From: Mangrovibacterium marinum
Lineage (GTDB): Bacteria > Bacteroidota > Bacteroidia > Bacteroidales > Prolixibacteraceae
Reading direction: 5' to 3'
NCBI RefSeq assembly: GCF_003046625.1
Contig: NZ_QAAD01000010.1
Coordinates: 62,001-126,000, forward strand
DNA length: 64,000 bases
Shown here: positions 9,762 through 18,032 of the stretch, in pieces
Numbering within the stretch: the first letter of the stretch is position 1
Layout: each line of letters opens with the position of its first letter
Notes under the pieces: model-generated
Database searches by the model: none
What the model saw: only the letters and a program-made list of their open reading frames with translations
What the model was told of the DNA's origin: nothing
Translations under genes and position numbers: made by a program

Positions 9762-11855
9762 ATGAGATTAAAAAATATATTCAAAACATTATTGATAACT
9801 TCAGCCATTGGTTCGTCGTTGGCTTCATGTACTAATGACTTCTTGAAGGAAGATTATACAACGAATTATAGTACAGATCGTTTTCAGACTCAAGAAGGTT
9901 TGGATGAGTTGACGACCGGTACCTATACCAAGCTTAAATTCCAGTTTAACTATGTTTGGGCAATCAATATTTATAACCTCGGGGTTGACGAATTTACTGA
10001 TGCGAATAACTCAGGGCCGGCTTATAACTGTTATAGTGCTGACTTAAGTTCAACCGAAACAGGCTCTAACCAACCGGTTTGGGATAACATGTATGCAGCG
10101 ATTGAGTCTGCCAATACTTTGATTCAGAATATTCCTTTGTATTACGATGAAAATAGCGACACTTACGAAACTCGTTTAGGTGAAGCTTATTTTTTTCGTG
10201 GATATTTCTATTTCCAATTGGTACAGGAATATGGTGGTGTGCCTTTAAAACTGAACCCTTCGACAACGGTTGAAACGTATTTTACGCGTGAAACTTCCGA
10301 AGACTGTTATGGACAAATCATCTCCGATTTGGAAGAAGCTTATCAATACCTACCAGCATCTGTTTCTCAGACTGGTCGTTTAACTCAGTCAGCTGCAGCT
10401 CACTTCCTGGCTAAAGCTCACTTAACTCGTGCCAGTGAAATTAATGATGACTGGAACTCTTCGTATGTTGATGCCGACTTAACAGCAGTTATTAAGTATG
10501 CGAAGGAGGTTGTTGCAGCACACCCTCTGGCTACTGATTATGCTGATTTGTGGGACTATCAGTATGCAAATAGTGATAATGAGACAAATTCGGAAATTGT
10601 ACTTGCAGCTCAGTTCTCGGATGATGCAACAACCTGGGGACGTTACGGAAACCAAATGCATTTGTATTATCCTTCGGTATATATGGATCTGCCCGGATGT
10701 ACCCGCGATATTTCCGGTGATCGTGAATTCTCTTTTGCCCGTTCAACAAATTATGCAATGGATGTATTTGACCGTGTGAATGACTCTCGTTTCTGGAAAT
10801 CGTTCATCACTTGTTATGGTTCAAACAACACAAGTGCAGCTCCTTCCTGGAATTCAAGTAACTATATGTTGGCACCAGCTGGTGTTAATCCAATTATCGA
10901 AATTGCAGCTGATGGTGACACCGTTTTCGCTAAACGTTTCAATGGCGGTGAATTGGGAATCAAATACATTGTTAACAACGCTGGTGATGAGCGTTATACT
11001 GATGTTGATGATGATGCCACAGGAGTAATGAAGAACGGAGAAATGCAACCCACGCATACTTTTGTTCGCTATTTCGAAGGAGAAGATCAGGCATGGGTAG
11101 GCCAGCACGGTAATAATGGTTACTACGGCGTACAAAAGCGTTCGGTAGCTTTATCAAAATATCGTGATGGATATCGTACTGCAATTTCTTCTCAGTTTGG
11201 AACACGTGATGGTATTATCGCTCGTTCTGCAGAAGATGTGTTGATGGTTGCTGAAGCCTATATCCGACAAGGAAACTATGATGATGCAATCCCGTATTTT
11301 AATCAGTTGCGTACTCGGGGTGCTTACAAAGCTGGTGAAGATCGTTCTGCTCATATAGACGGAGGACAGGCTTATGCAAACAATGCATACTGTGAAGGCA
11401 AAGGTGGCGGTTATTCAGCGGAAGGTGCCATTTTCTGGAATCAGAATACCTATTACGAGTCGAATAATGACATGGCTGTAACAACAGCAGCAACGACCTC
11501 CGCAATGACATTAAATTCGCAATCAGATATCTTAGATTCTGACGTTGATAGTCCGATTTACGAAAAATTAGGATGTACCAGCGATGCAGATAAAATGATG
11601 TGTTTCTTAATGAACGAACGTACTCGTGAGCTATGTGGTGAACAATTACGTTGGAAAGATTTAGCTCGTACGAAAACATTGGAATCACGATGGAAAGCAT
11701 TCAACGACGGATATGTTCGTGGTAATACTGTATTCAATGCGAATACGCACTACCTGAGACCTATTCCGCAGAGCTTCTTGGATGGTATTACCAACGAAAG
11801 TGGTAGTGCTTTGACTGCTGAAGAAAAATCAGCGATGCAAAACCCGGGATATTAG
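9762..11855 (+). CDS. SusD/RagB family nutrient-binding lipoprotein
   Basis: 697 residues with a lipobox (LASC, lipidated C23). The N-terminal SusD-like TPR region (GEAYFFRGYFYFQLVQEYGGVPL, read in parts) and the C-terminal RagB/SusD signature (NERTRELCGEQLRWKDLARTKTL, read in parts) are clear. It forms the lid of the SusC transporter at the cell surface. At about 700 residues it is longer than the usual 500-600, with inserted segments in the middle. It is the last gene of the locus and a strong terminator follows 57 bp after the stop. Confidence 0.95.
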   Translation: MRLKNIFKTLLITSAIGSSLASCTNDFLKEDYTTNYSTDRFQTQEGLDELTTGTYTKLKFQFNYVWAINIYNLGVDEFTDANNSGPAYNCYSADLSSTETGSNQPVWDNMYAAIESANTLIQNIPLYYDENSDTYETRLGEAYFFRGYFYFQLVQEYGGVPLKLNPSTTVETYFTRETSEDCYGQIISDLEEAYQYLPASVSQTGRLTQSAAAHFLAKAHLTRASEINDDWNSSYVDADLTAVIKYAKEVVAAHPLATDYADLWDYQYANSDNETNSEIVLAAQFSDDATTWGRYGNQMHLYYPSVYMDLPGCTRDISGDREFSFARSTNYAMDVFDRVNDSRFWKSFITCYGSNNTSAAPSWNSSNYMLAPAGVNPIIEIAADGDTVFAKRFNGGELGIKYIVNNAGDERYTDVDDDATGVMKNGEMQPTHTFVRYFEGEDQAWVGQHGNNGYYGVQKRSVALSKYRDGYRTAISSQFGTRDGIIARSAEDVLMVAEAYIRQGNYDDAIPYFNQLRTRGAYKAGEDRSAHIDGGQAYANNAYCEGKGGGYSAEGAIFWNQNTYYESNNDMAVTTAATTSAMTLNSQSDILDSDVDSPIYEKLGCTSDADKMMCFLMNERTRELCGEQLRWKDLARTKTLESRWKAFNDGYVRGNTVFNANTHYLRPIPQSFLDGITNESGSALTAEEKSAMQNPGY

Positions 11856-11911
11856 TTCCTCTTAAGATAAGCTACCTAATTGAGTGTAGTAGCTAGTTTA
11901 GTTAGAATATT

Positions 11912-11937
11912 AGAAGCTGTCTTTTGGGACAGCTTCT
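11912..11937 (+). terminator. Strong intrinsic terminator after susD
   Basis: Perfect 10-bp stem AGAAGCTGTC/GACAGCTTCT with a 6-nt loop, followed directly by TTTTC. It ends the sigma/fecR/susC/susD transcription unit. Confidence 0.9.
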
Positions 11938-11970
11938 TTTTCAGTATGCCGTGCATGGGAAATAAGTAAG

Positions 11971-12131
11971 CGTCATCGCGGAGACGCTTACCATCAACCG
12001 GCTCCCGATAGAAATAAAAACGAGAGGTTTCATTAAAATTAAAAATCATAGTACATCCTTTCTTTAGCAAAACTCAAGGATGTGAAAATCGAAAGAATAA
12101 TCCCGAAAGCCTATACGTTATCGTGGAGACG
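11971..12131. repeat. Pair of CGTYATCGYGGAGACG motifs
   Basis: CGTCATCGCGGAGACG at 11971-11986 and CGTTATCGTGGAGACG at 12116-12131 agree at 14 of 16 bases in the same orientation, 145 bp apart. The first lies in a hairpin (TAAGCGTC/GACGCTTA, 8-bp stem). The second lies inside GTTATC...GATAAC. The transposase remnant lies between them. They may be ends or internal recognition hairpins of a small decayed mobile element; this is inference. Confidence 0.45.
11990..12049 (-). pseudogene. Remnant resembling the start of IS66-type TnpB (Orf2)
   Basis: Reading the minus strand from the ATG at 12049 gives MIFNFNETSRFYFYREPVDG. It resembles the first 20 residues of IS66 Orf2 proteins, where RFYLY...PVDMRKGFDGL is usual. 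Homology stops after PVD, where a hairpin sequence begins, and the open frame then ends at 11876 with unrelated residues. It is best read as a decayed fragment. The match is short and made by eye. Confidence 0.35.
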
Positions 12132-12180
12132 GATACGTGATAACTAATCGGGCTATTGCTATCAATTTATTTATATAAAC

Positions 12181-12213
12181 AAAGCGCCACTCCCTTATTG
12201 GAAGTGACGCTTT
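12181..12213 (-). terminator. Intrinsic terminator for the PepSY-like lipoprotein gene
   Basis: On the minus strand AAAGCGTCACT pairs with AGTGGCGCTTT. The single non-Watson-Crick pair becomes a G-U wobble on this strand only, which argues for minus-strand use. It is followed by GTTTATATAAA. It lies 36 bp beyond the stop at 12249. Confidence 0.75.
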
Positions 12214-12248
12214 TCTATATTGTAATCTAAACAACTCTTCTATTAGAA

Positions 12249-13145
12249 TTAATTTATTCTGTTACCATTTTCGTCATATTTGCCATTAGCAGGACTGTCA
12301 TCATCTGTTTCAATATAATACACAGTTTCTTTAGTTTTGTGAGTATAAACTCTTTCTGATTCACAATTGTCATCATTTAAATTAGCATCTTGTGCCAATA
12401 CCACTTGTCTTAAGGCTTCCGGTAATTGCGAAAGTTTTAAAGTAGCAAATTCCTTAAATTCATCCTGATTTTCTCTATACTCTACAGATACAATGTAGTC
12501 GTCATTTACTAAACAATCACAAATATGGTAAGAATCATCCACATACATCTGTAATCTTAATTCATCCGGATATCTGGCATCCAAATATTCTTTCAATTTA
12601 GCATTGGGAGCAATTTCTTCATAACCACTAAAATTAGCATCTACATCCATATCAAGAGTTTGCCCTATCATTTTCTCTTCTGAGCAAAAAATGGTTATAA
12701 CATCTTTATACGATTCACTACCATAATCCGCTACAAACAAAAGTTTATAACAAGTACCTTGAGGTCTTTCGCAATAACTTGCATGTACCAACTCCTGACT
12801 TTCATCATAAAGGGTTGCTGTTTTTGCAATCGTAAGAATATTCTGAGGTACTTGATCAAACTTAACATTGGTCAATTCACAATCTCCATTTGGTTCATAC
12901 CATACTATAATCGAATCTTTCGCTGTTGATTTTGTCTTTTGATTGGCAAAGAATTTGCCTACATGATAACCATCTTGTTCTTCCCAGCTTACAATTTCAA
13001 TATCGGTATATCTTTTAGCAAGATCAGTTGCAATAGCATCATTTGGCGCATCAATATCAGTGATGTCAATTTCTACATCATCAGAATCACTACATGCGTA
13101 TGCAAATAAGCTTACAAAGCTTAATAGGTAAATTAATTTTTTCAT
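12249..13145 (-). CDS. PepSY-like (tandem) putative lipoprotein
   Basis: 298 residues from the ATG at 13145, chosen because it begins a signal peptide with lipobox (AYAC, C18); an in-frame ATG 33 bp upstream adds an unlikely leader. The chain holds two related halves, each starting with an ALAKRYTDIEIVSW- or YLDARYPDELRLQM-type helix/strand and ending in FDQVPQNI or LSQLPEAL. This is the pattern of Bacteroidota PepSY-like (BF2867 type) periplasmic domains, whose biochemical role is unknown. The C-terminus is acidic and Asn-rich. It is separated by 162 bp from the tubulin operon that is transcribed towards it, and has its own terminator, so it is probably a separate unit, though read-through is possible. 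Confidence 0.75.
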   Translation of the reverse strand: MKKLIYLLSFVSLFAYACSDSDDVEIDITDIDAPNDAIATDLAKRYTDIEIVSWEEQDGYHVGKFFANQKTKSTAKDSIIVWYEPNGDCELTNVKFDQVPQNILTIAKTATLYDESQELVHASYCERPQGTCYKLLFVADYGSESYKDVITIFCSEEKMIGQTLDMDVDANFSGYEEIAPNAKLKEYLDARYPDELRLQMYVDDSYHICDCLVNDDYIVSVEYRENQDEFKEFATLKLSQLPEALRQVVLAQDANLNDDNCESERVYTHKTKETVYYIETDDDSPANGKYDENGNRIN

Positions 13146-13307
13146 CTGTTTAAATTTATTTGTTATAAGTTGATACAAAACCGAATATTAATCGGTAAGA
13201 GCCATTTATATTTCACTTCATTGACTCAGATTTATGGTTCAATTTGAATGTTTAAACGTTTCGTTTATCGGTAATCAGGTGTTCTTTTAGTCAAGCACAT
13301 CGTTTTA

Positions 13308-14327
13308 TTAATTTTCTTCGTTAAGCGTATTTAGAATCGCATTACCAATGCTAATACCTTGGATGGCATTGGCCGGTTTCATGCTGATGTCGACCCTGTT
13401 AACACTGTCTCGCGGGATTTCCATATAAACTTTCTTATACAAGGGCGTTGAAAATTCAATCACATCGTATTGCTGCTTGAGTAGAATCGCATATTGGCCA
13501 TTCTCATCGGTAAATCCAATAGATTTTTCGCCAACATATTTATTTTTCTTCGCTCCCGGAACAGCTCCTTTTATTTCAACCTTGGCCAGTGGTTCGTGGT
13601 CACGGTTAACAACCACCCCGTAAACCTTGCGGCTGATATTGGCAAAAGCTTCCTCACAATCAGCTACTCTGGTGGTACAATATTCATCGTTGGCGTTGAT
13701 CGATAACACTTCCTTGTAATATTCTTCCGCCTCTTCGTAATTTGTTGCACTGAAAGCATTATCGGCTTTACGACGCAGAAAGGTACACATATCGGCGTCT
13801 TCAATGCGTTTTGCAACATCGTTTTCTTCAGGTTTGTCGGTGCACTCCAGCGCCAGTTTGTATTTCTCCTTGGCTTCAACATACATAGCTTTTTCGAAAA
13901 AGTCGTTTCCTTCATTTCGGTTCTGGAAATAGCAACCCACACCGACCATTCCGTCGGGGTCGTAGACATAGAAACTTAAAACTTCCTTGGCTTTCAAGGG
14001 AATAGGGATCACGGTTTTGTCGTAGCCATCGACCTTGATTTCCAGCTTTCGACCCCGATACAGGTCGCCTGCTGTAAATTTCAGGAAGTAGTAATTATAG
14101 CTACTTTCATTGACGGTGTTGTAATGATTAACTGCTTTGTCCATAGTTGATTCAAAGCTGAGCTCATACAAGTCGGGCGACGAAATGATCACTACGGCTT
14201 CGTCATTGTTCACACGCGGAACTGCCAGTCCGCTGTCCTTTGCTTCATAGGTCATTGTTTTTTGTCCGGCTACATGCAGTGTTAATAATAGAAGCATGAT
14301 TAGCCCACTTAGGTTTTTTTTCATCAT
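13308..14327 (-). CDS. Exported TPR protein with C-terminal carboxypeptidase-like beta-sandwich (tubulin operon gene 8)
   Basis: 339 residues. A signal peptide (about 1-21, ending VAG) precedes a region of unknown fold (22-135), TPR-like helices (about 140-235, with YVEAKEKYKLALECTDKP and YEEAEEYYKEVLSINANDEY) and a carboxypeptidase-regulatory-like sandwich (about 242-315, VYGVVVNRDHEPLAKVEIKG). Both repeats are protein-interaction modules, so it is probably a periplasmic or outer-membrane-associated scaffold. It starts 15 bp after the previous gene and is the last gene of the eight-gene operon. No enzyme motif is seen. Confidence 0.8.
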   Translation of the reverse strand: MMKKNLSGLIMLLLLTLHVAGQKTMTYEAKDSGLAVPRVNNDEAVVIISSPDLYELSFESTMDKAVNHYNTVNESSYNYYFLKFTAGDLYRGRKLEIKVDGYDKTVIPIPLKAKEVLSFYVYDPDGMVGVGCYFQNRNEGNDFFEKAMYVEAKEKYKLALECTDKPEENDVAKRIEDADMCTFLRRKADNAFSATNYEEAEEYYKEVLSINANDEYCTTRVADCEEAFANISRKVYGVVVNRDHEPLAKVEIKGAVPGAKKNKYVGEKSIGFTDENGQYAILLKQQYDVIEFSTPLYKKVYMEIPRDSVNRVDISMKPANAIQGISIGNAILNTLNEEN

Positions 14328-14342
14328 TTTTTTTGAGGTTTT

Positions 14343-15317
14343 TTAGTTAATTATATCAAAAGAGCCCAGGTCGAATCGTTCTTCCGCTGGAAGGGCTCTC
14401 CCGTTATATTTTTCAGGTTGCCATGTTCGCACATGAATGATCGGATTATTCTCATCTTTAAAGTCGATCATCAGAAACACATAACCGGTATCGCTGTAAT
14501 TACTCGTATTCCAGTCCTGTTTGAATGAGGTGCCGTAAATTTCGTCCCATTTCGGATGTTGGGTAATTTCTATTTCTTCAAAATTCAGATTGATGTATTG
14601 GTTATTGTTAAAAACACGGGCAAGGTTCGTGAGGTATTGTTTTTTTGTTTGGGTTTGATAAATGACTTTTTCTTCCCCAAGACTTTTGAACACCTGGTCA
14701 GATCCGGTTTGTTGTTTGACGACTTTCCCTGTGATAATCAGAGCATCGTCGCTGTAAATCTGTTGTAAAAAGGGCAGGTCTTTCCGGTTGTACGCAGTTC
14801 GGAAATTCTCGACAAAGTCAAGGATAACCTGACGGCGGTGCAAATCGGTCACGGATTTGTTGGACTCGATAACGGTCATGTATTGTTGCATGGCAATAGC
14901 AATATGTACATCGTCGATAATCCCCGAGCTGTTCACTCCGATAACAAGATCCATCTGGTCGTTTGCTTCTTTCATGAACATCGGAATATTCCGAACCTGG
15001 AATCCGGTAGCCGTATTCAGGCATTTTTCCATCATCCACGATTCGACACAGTAAAAAGGGCTGGTCTCCCACATGGCCAATACCGACGATTTTGCCTCGC
15101 TGGTGATATACTTGGATGAGAGTTTGGGAGCTTTTGTTTCGGAATAAGCCAGGTTAATTTCACTGAGAAATTCAGAGATATTTTTTTGGATATTATTTTT
15201 TAATACCTCACTATCCAGTTGGTTTTCGATTTCCAGCGTGGTTGTGTGTTGGGCAAAAGACCATAGCGGCAGCAGTAAAAAAATAACCAAAAAGCGCTTT
15301 AAACAGAGTAGTTTCAT
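14343..15317 (-). CDS. Exported hypothetical protein with NTF2-like C-terminal region (tubulin operon gene 7)
   Basis: 324 residues with a signal peptide (about 1-22, ending SFAQ). The N-terminal half (30-165) has no fold I recognise. The segment from RRQVILDFVENFRTAYNRKD and LPFLQQIYSDDALIITGKVV onward is typical of cystatin-like NTF2/SnoaL-type domains, usually ligand-binding or scaffolding rather than catalytic in this setting. It starts 28 bp after the preceding gene and lies 15 bp before the TPR gene. The NTF2 call is by eye. Confidence 0.72.
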   Translation of the reverse strand: MKLLCLKRFLVIFLLLPLWSFAQHTTTLEIENQLDSEVLKNNIQKNISEFLSEINLAYSETKAPKLSSKYITSEAKSSVLAMWETSPFYCVESWMMEKCLNTATGFQVRNIPMFMKEANDQMDLVIGVNSSGIIDDVHIAIAMQQYMTVIESNKSVTDLHRRQVILDFVENFRTAYNRKDLPFLQQIYSDDALIITGKVVKQQTGSDQVFKSLGEEKVIYQTQTKKQYLTNLARVFNNNQYINLNFEEIEITQHPKWDEIYGTSFKQDWNTSNYSDTGYVFLMIDFKDENNPIIHVRTWQPEKYNGRALPAEERFDLGSFDIIN

Positions 15318-15345
15318 AAGGATATACTTTTAGAAGATGCTAATT

Positions 15346-16242
15346 TTAGTTCATTAATTGAAACCAGATAAATGGTTCGTTTCCGTAATTATTCAGACTT
15401 TCCATCGTATCGGTTAACAGGTTTTTTCGACTTACGCGTCCTTTGTCAAGATAAGCTTTGACCACCCCGTTGCGGCTGTAAACCACCAGGTAGCATTTGT
15501 CGGGAAAGGATAAGGTGCTTTTCCCTCCGTAGATCATCATGCCCTTTCCTTTTTGTTCATCAAAAAGTTTTTGAAGGATTCTAGCATCCTCAATAGTCAG
15601 GATGTACTGCAGTAAGTCTTCGCCGGATGAAAAACTGCTTCTGATTTGCGGTTGCTCCGAGGTCTCATCAGTTGATGTTTGAGCGTGTTTTTCATCGGCT
15701 GTCGCCTCAGCCTGATTGCGTTTTTGTGTTTCTTGTTCAATTTCGGCTAGCGATTGGCGGTGAACGGCTGGTTCGCCCGATTGAGGATTTTGCTCTTGTG
15801 GAGGCGTTACGGCAGCAACAGGCACCGGGGCGGCTGCTTGTTCGGGTTCCGGGCTTGCCGCAGGTGAAGGCTTATCGGTTGTGGCCGACTCCTCCGCCGT
15901 GGCCATTGCTGCATCGTTAGCCAGTTCTTGGACCTCTGTTTTCAGCATAAAGGCGATGGTGCGAAATTTAATTCCGCGTGGCATGGAGATGTAATGCTCA
16001 CTTTTGTCAATGGCTTGTTCGAGGCTCTCACTATTGTTGATCAGTCCCGGCTCAAAATCATAGATACGTGATGCCAGCATCTTTTTGGCCAGATTTGTTG
16101 CTTCGTCTTGTGTGTCGGCTGTTGCTTCGCCGTACAGATACAGATCGGTTGTTTTAATGTCTCGCTCCTTATTGCGTTTATTCTGGGATGATCCATACAG
16201 GCTAATAAAGCAGAATAGGAGTATGGTTAGTATTTGTTTCAT
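15346..16242 (-). CDS. Exported hypothetical protein with Ala/Pro/Gln-rich linker (tubulin operon gene 6)
   Basis: 298 residues from the ATG at 16242, which begins a signal peptide (MKQILTILLFCFISLYGSSQ); the longer reading from 16293 would overlap the upstream gene by 47 bp. The N-terminal domain (20-110) begins TTDLYLYGEATADTQDEA, a pattern seen in Bacteroidota LPP20-like domains that are often linked to envelope proteins. A low-complexity linker rich in A, P, E and Q fills about 115-200, and a compact C-terminal domain (205-298) follows. It starts 4 bp after the stop of the gene before it, so coupling of translation is likely. Function unknown. Confidence 0.75.
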   Translation of the reverse strand: MKQILTILLFCFISLYGSSQNKRNKERDIKTTDLYLYGEATADTQDEATNLAKKMLASRIYDFEPGLINNSESLEQAIDKSEHYISMPRGIKFRTIAFMLKTEVQELANDAAMATAEESATTDKPSPAASPEPEQAAAPVPVAAVTPPQEQNPQSGEPAVHRQSLAEIEQETQKRNQAEATADEKHAQTSTDETSEQPQIRSSFSSGEDLLQYILTIEDARILQKLFDEQKGKGMMIYGGKSTLSFPDKCYLVVYSRNGVVKAYLDKGRVSRKNLLTDTMESLNNYGNEPFIWFQLMN

Positions 16243-16246
16243 TACG

Positions 16247-17413
16247 TTACAATTTTGCAGGGAAGAGTTTACCGGTATCCCGGTAGGTTCCAAACAGGTT
16301 TTTAATGTTATGTTCGGGGATATACGAATGTAACTCGCACTCCAGTATCCCTTGGTTAAAGAGGGCGCTGGCTTTTGTTTTCACCCGGAGCATATTCAGG
16401 TAATTTGTTTTTGTATTGTAAAAGAAGACAACGGCTGTCAAATCAGGCTGGCTGGTTTGCTCAAAGCCGATATAGGTATCAAATCCTTCATCAAAAAAGC
16501 AAGTTAGTTGCGCTAGTGAAATCAGGTATTCATCGGTTTTTTTTCCGTATTTACGATGAAGGATCTTCAGCCGGATGTTTTCGGCTTGAGGATCATCATG
16601 GTAAAACAGGTTGGCAAGCGTTTGGGCAGCAAACTGTTCATCATATAACCACTGGATCTCACCTGTTGGTGACTTTTTGAAATAAGTGTTGCTGTTCATA
16701 TCCTCGATAAACAAGGAATTTCCTTTTTGTATCAGAAAGTTTTTTCCTTTTTCAAGAACATCCAGTTTCGGAAGTGGCTTGGGTGGGTTTTTCCTGGTAC
16801 AAGCATGTTGTTTTAGTTTTATCCCCAGTTGGTCGTCCAGCTCTTTTTTATCTTTCCCTAGTATTAATTCATAATTAGCGGGGAAGCGAACAGTAAATGA
16901 GCTGTTGTCGTCATTTAACCAATTTGCACAATAGGTTAACGAATCGTGTGTTAATAAAAAACGGCTTTGGTCGTGTATGGTGTTTAATCCATCGGCCAGC
17001 GAATGAAATAATGGACTGCCGTAAGGAATCTGATTCCATTCGAGTTCCATATTGTACTCTTTCAGCTTTGGCTTCAGCTTACCGTTATTTTCTTCCAATA
17101 CGGATTCCAGCATAGCACGCTCCAGAAAGTCCGCTATCTCTACACCGACTGCTGTCCTCATTTCATCAGGGAATAGACAAATGCCCAGCCTGCTGAATAT
17201 TTGTTTGTTATCGTGGTTGTATGCCAGTTTTTTCCCACAAATTGTGAGTTCCGATAAATCGCCGATTGTTGAAAGCCCGTACTGACTTATTAACGTTTTG
17301 CTAATTGCTTCCAGCTTTCTGGAGCCAATATTACCGGGCTGGCTGCTATGTGCCGAAACACACAGCAGCCCTCCCAGTAAAAAAATTAGCAGATATTTAT
17401 AGCAACTGTCCAT
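16247..17413 (-). CDS. Exported hypothetical protein (tubulin operon gene 5)
   Basis: 388 residues; an N-terminal hydrophobic stretch (YLLIFLLGGLLCVSAHS) looks like a signal peptide. I do not recognise the rest. There are scattered Cys residues (in ICGKKL, GICLF, TYCANW, HACTRK, TCFFDE and LECEL), and the C-terminal third is beta-rich. It starts 6 bp after the zinc-ribbon gene and ends 4 bp before the next, so it is firmly within the operon. The role can only be guessed from context as an envelope component of the tubulin-linked system. Confidence 0.75.
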   Translation of the reverse strand: MDSCYKYLLIFLLGGLLCVSAHSSQPGNIGSRKLEAISKTLISQYGLSTIGDLSELTICGKKLAYNHDNKQIFSRLGICLFPDEMRTAVGVEIADFLERAMLESVLEENNGKLKPKLKEYNMELEWNQIPYGSPLFHSLADGLNTIHDQSRFLLTHDSLTYCANWLNDDNSSFTVRFPANYELILGKDKKELDDQLGIKLKQHACTRKNPPKPLPKLDVLEKGKNFLIQKGNSLFIEDMNSNTYFKKSPTGEIQWLYDEQFAAQTLANLFYHDDPQAENIRLKILHRKYGKKTDEYLISLAQLTCFFDEGFDTYIGFEQTSQPDLTAVVFFYNTKTNYLNMLRVKTKASALFNQGILECELHSYIPEHNIKNLFGTYRDTGKLFPAKL

Positions 17414-17419
17414 TGCGTT

Positions 17420-18028
17420 TTAGTTTGGACGGCCAACAATGATGGTTTCTTTTTGTTTGTTGTCCTTGTCGTACAATTTACCCTGCACAATTTCTCCGTT
17501 ATAGAATTCGCCGACCAGGTAATCACCTTGTGCGGCATATCTTTCCTGCCGGTCGCGTGTCGAGATCAGGTGATGCTGGGTATAATAAAGCGTTCCCATA
17601 CCGTGGGCTTTACCATTTTTTGTTTCACCCTTATAGTTGCCAAAGCCAAGTGACAGACTGCTATTGGACTGAGCCGGTTCCTGAGCTTCAGCAGGGGCTT
17701 GTATTTCTTGTGGTACGGGGGCTTTTTCCGGAGTTTGTGTTTCGGTCGGGAGAACCGACTGAATCGGCTCGTCCAATAGGATTTCCTCATCCTGGTTTCC
17801 GGATAAGGCGAAAAAAGCTCCACCTCCGATAAGCGCCAAAATAGCGGCAGCACCAATAATAACCAGACCCTTTTTGCCGCCTGATTTTTTGGCGGGGATA
17901 TCGATCAGTTCACTTTCACATTCCGGGCAAATAAAATCTTCGGTGACTCCGACTTCGATGATTTCTTTGCGGTCGGCTTTTGAACAGTTGCTAAAATTCA
18001 GGCAATTGCCCTTTCTTGTCATTTCCAT
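17420..18028 (-). CDS. Zinc-ribbon / single-TM / MORN-repeat protein (tubulin operon gene 4)
   Basis: 202 residues. An N-terminal treble-clef-like zinc site is formed by C9, C15, C34 and C37 (NCLNFSNC ... CPEC). A membrane helix follows at about 54-75 (GLVIIGAAAILALIGGGAFFAL, read in parts), then a Pro/Glu/Ala-rich linker (83-125) and a C-terminal domain with MORN-like repeats (YKGETKNGKAHGMGTLYY and GDYLVGEFYNGEIVQGKLY). MORN repeats often bind lipid or protein at membranes. The architecture suits a bridge between a cytoplasmic partner (zinc ribbon side) and the envelope. It starts 4 bp after the tubulin-like gene, which makes the tubulin-like protein a likely partner. Function is inference. 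Confidence 0.8.
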   Translation of the reverse strand: MEMTRKGNCLNFSNCSKADRKEIIEVGVTEDFICPECESELIDIPAKKSGGKKGLVIIGAAAILALIGGGAFFALSGNQDEEILLDEPIQSVLPTETQTPEKAPVPQEIQAPAEAQEPAQSNSSLSLGFGNYKGETKNGKAHGMGTLYYTQHHLISTRDRQERYAAQGDYLVGEFYNGEIVQGKLYDKDNKQKETIIVGRPN

Positions 18029-18032
18029 AATG

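Noticed and set aside
6334-11855. Assignment of the SusC/SusD pair to starch because of the nearby GH13/GH65 genes
   Set aside because: A terminator and a separate sigma/FecR pair lie between them, and no starch-specific feature is visible.
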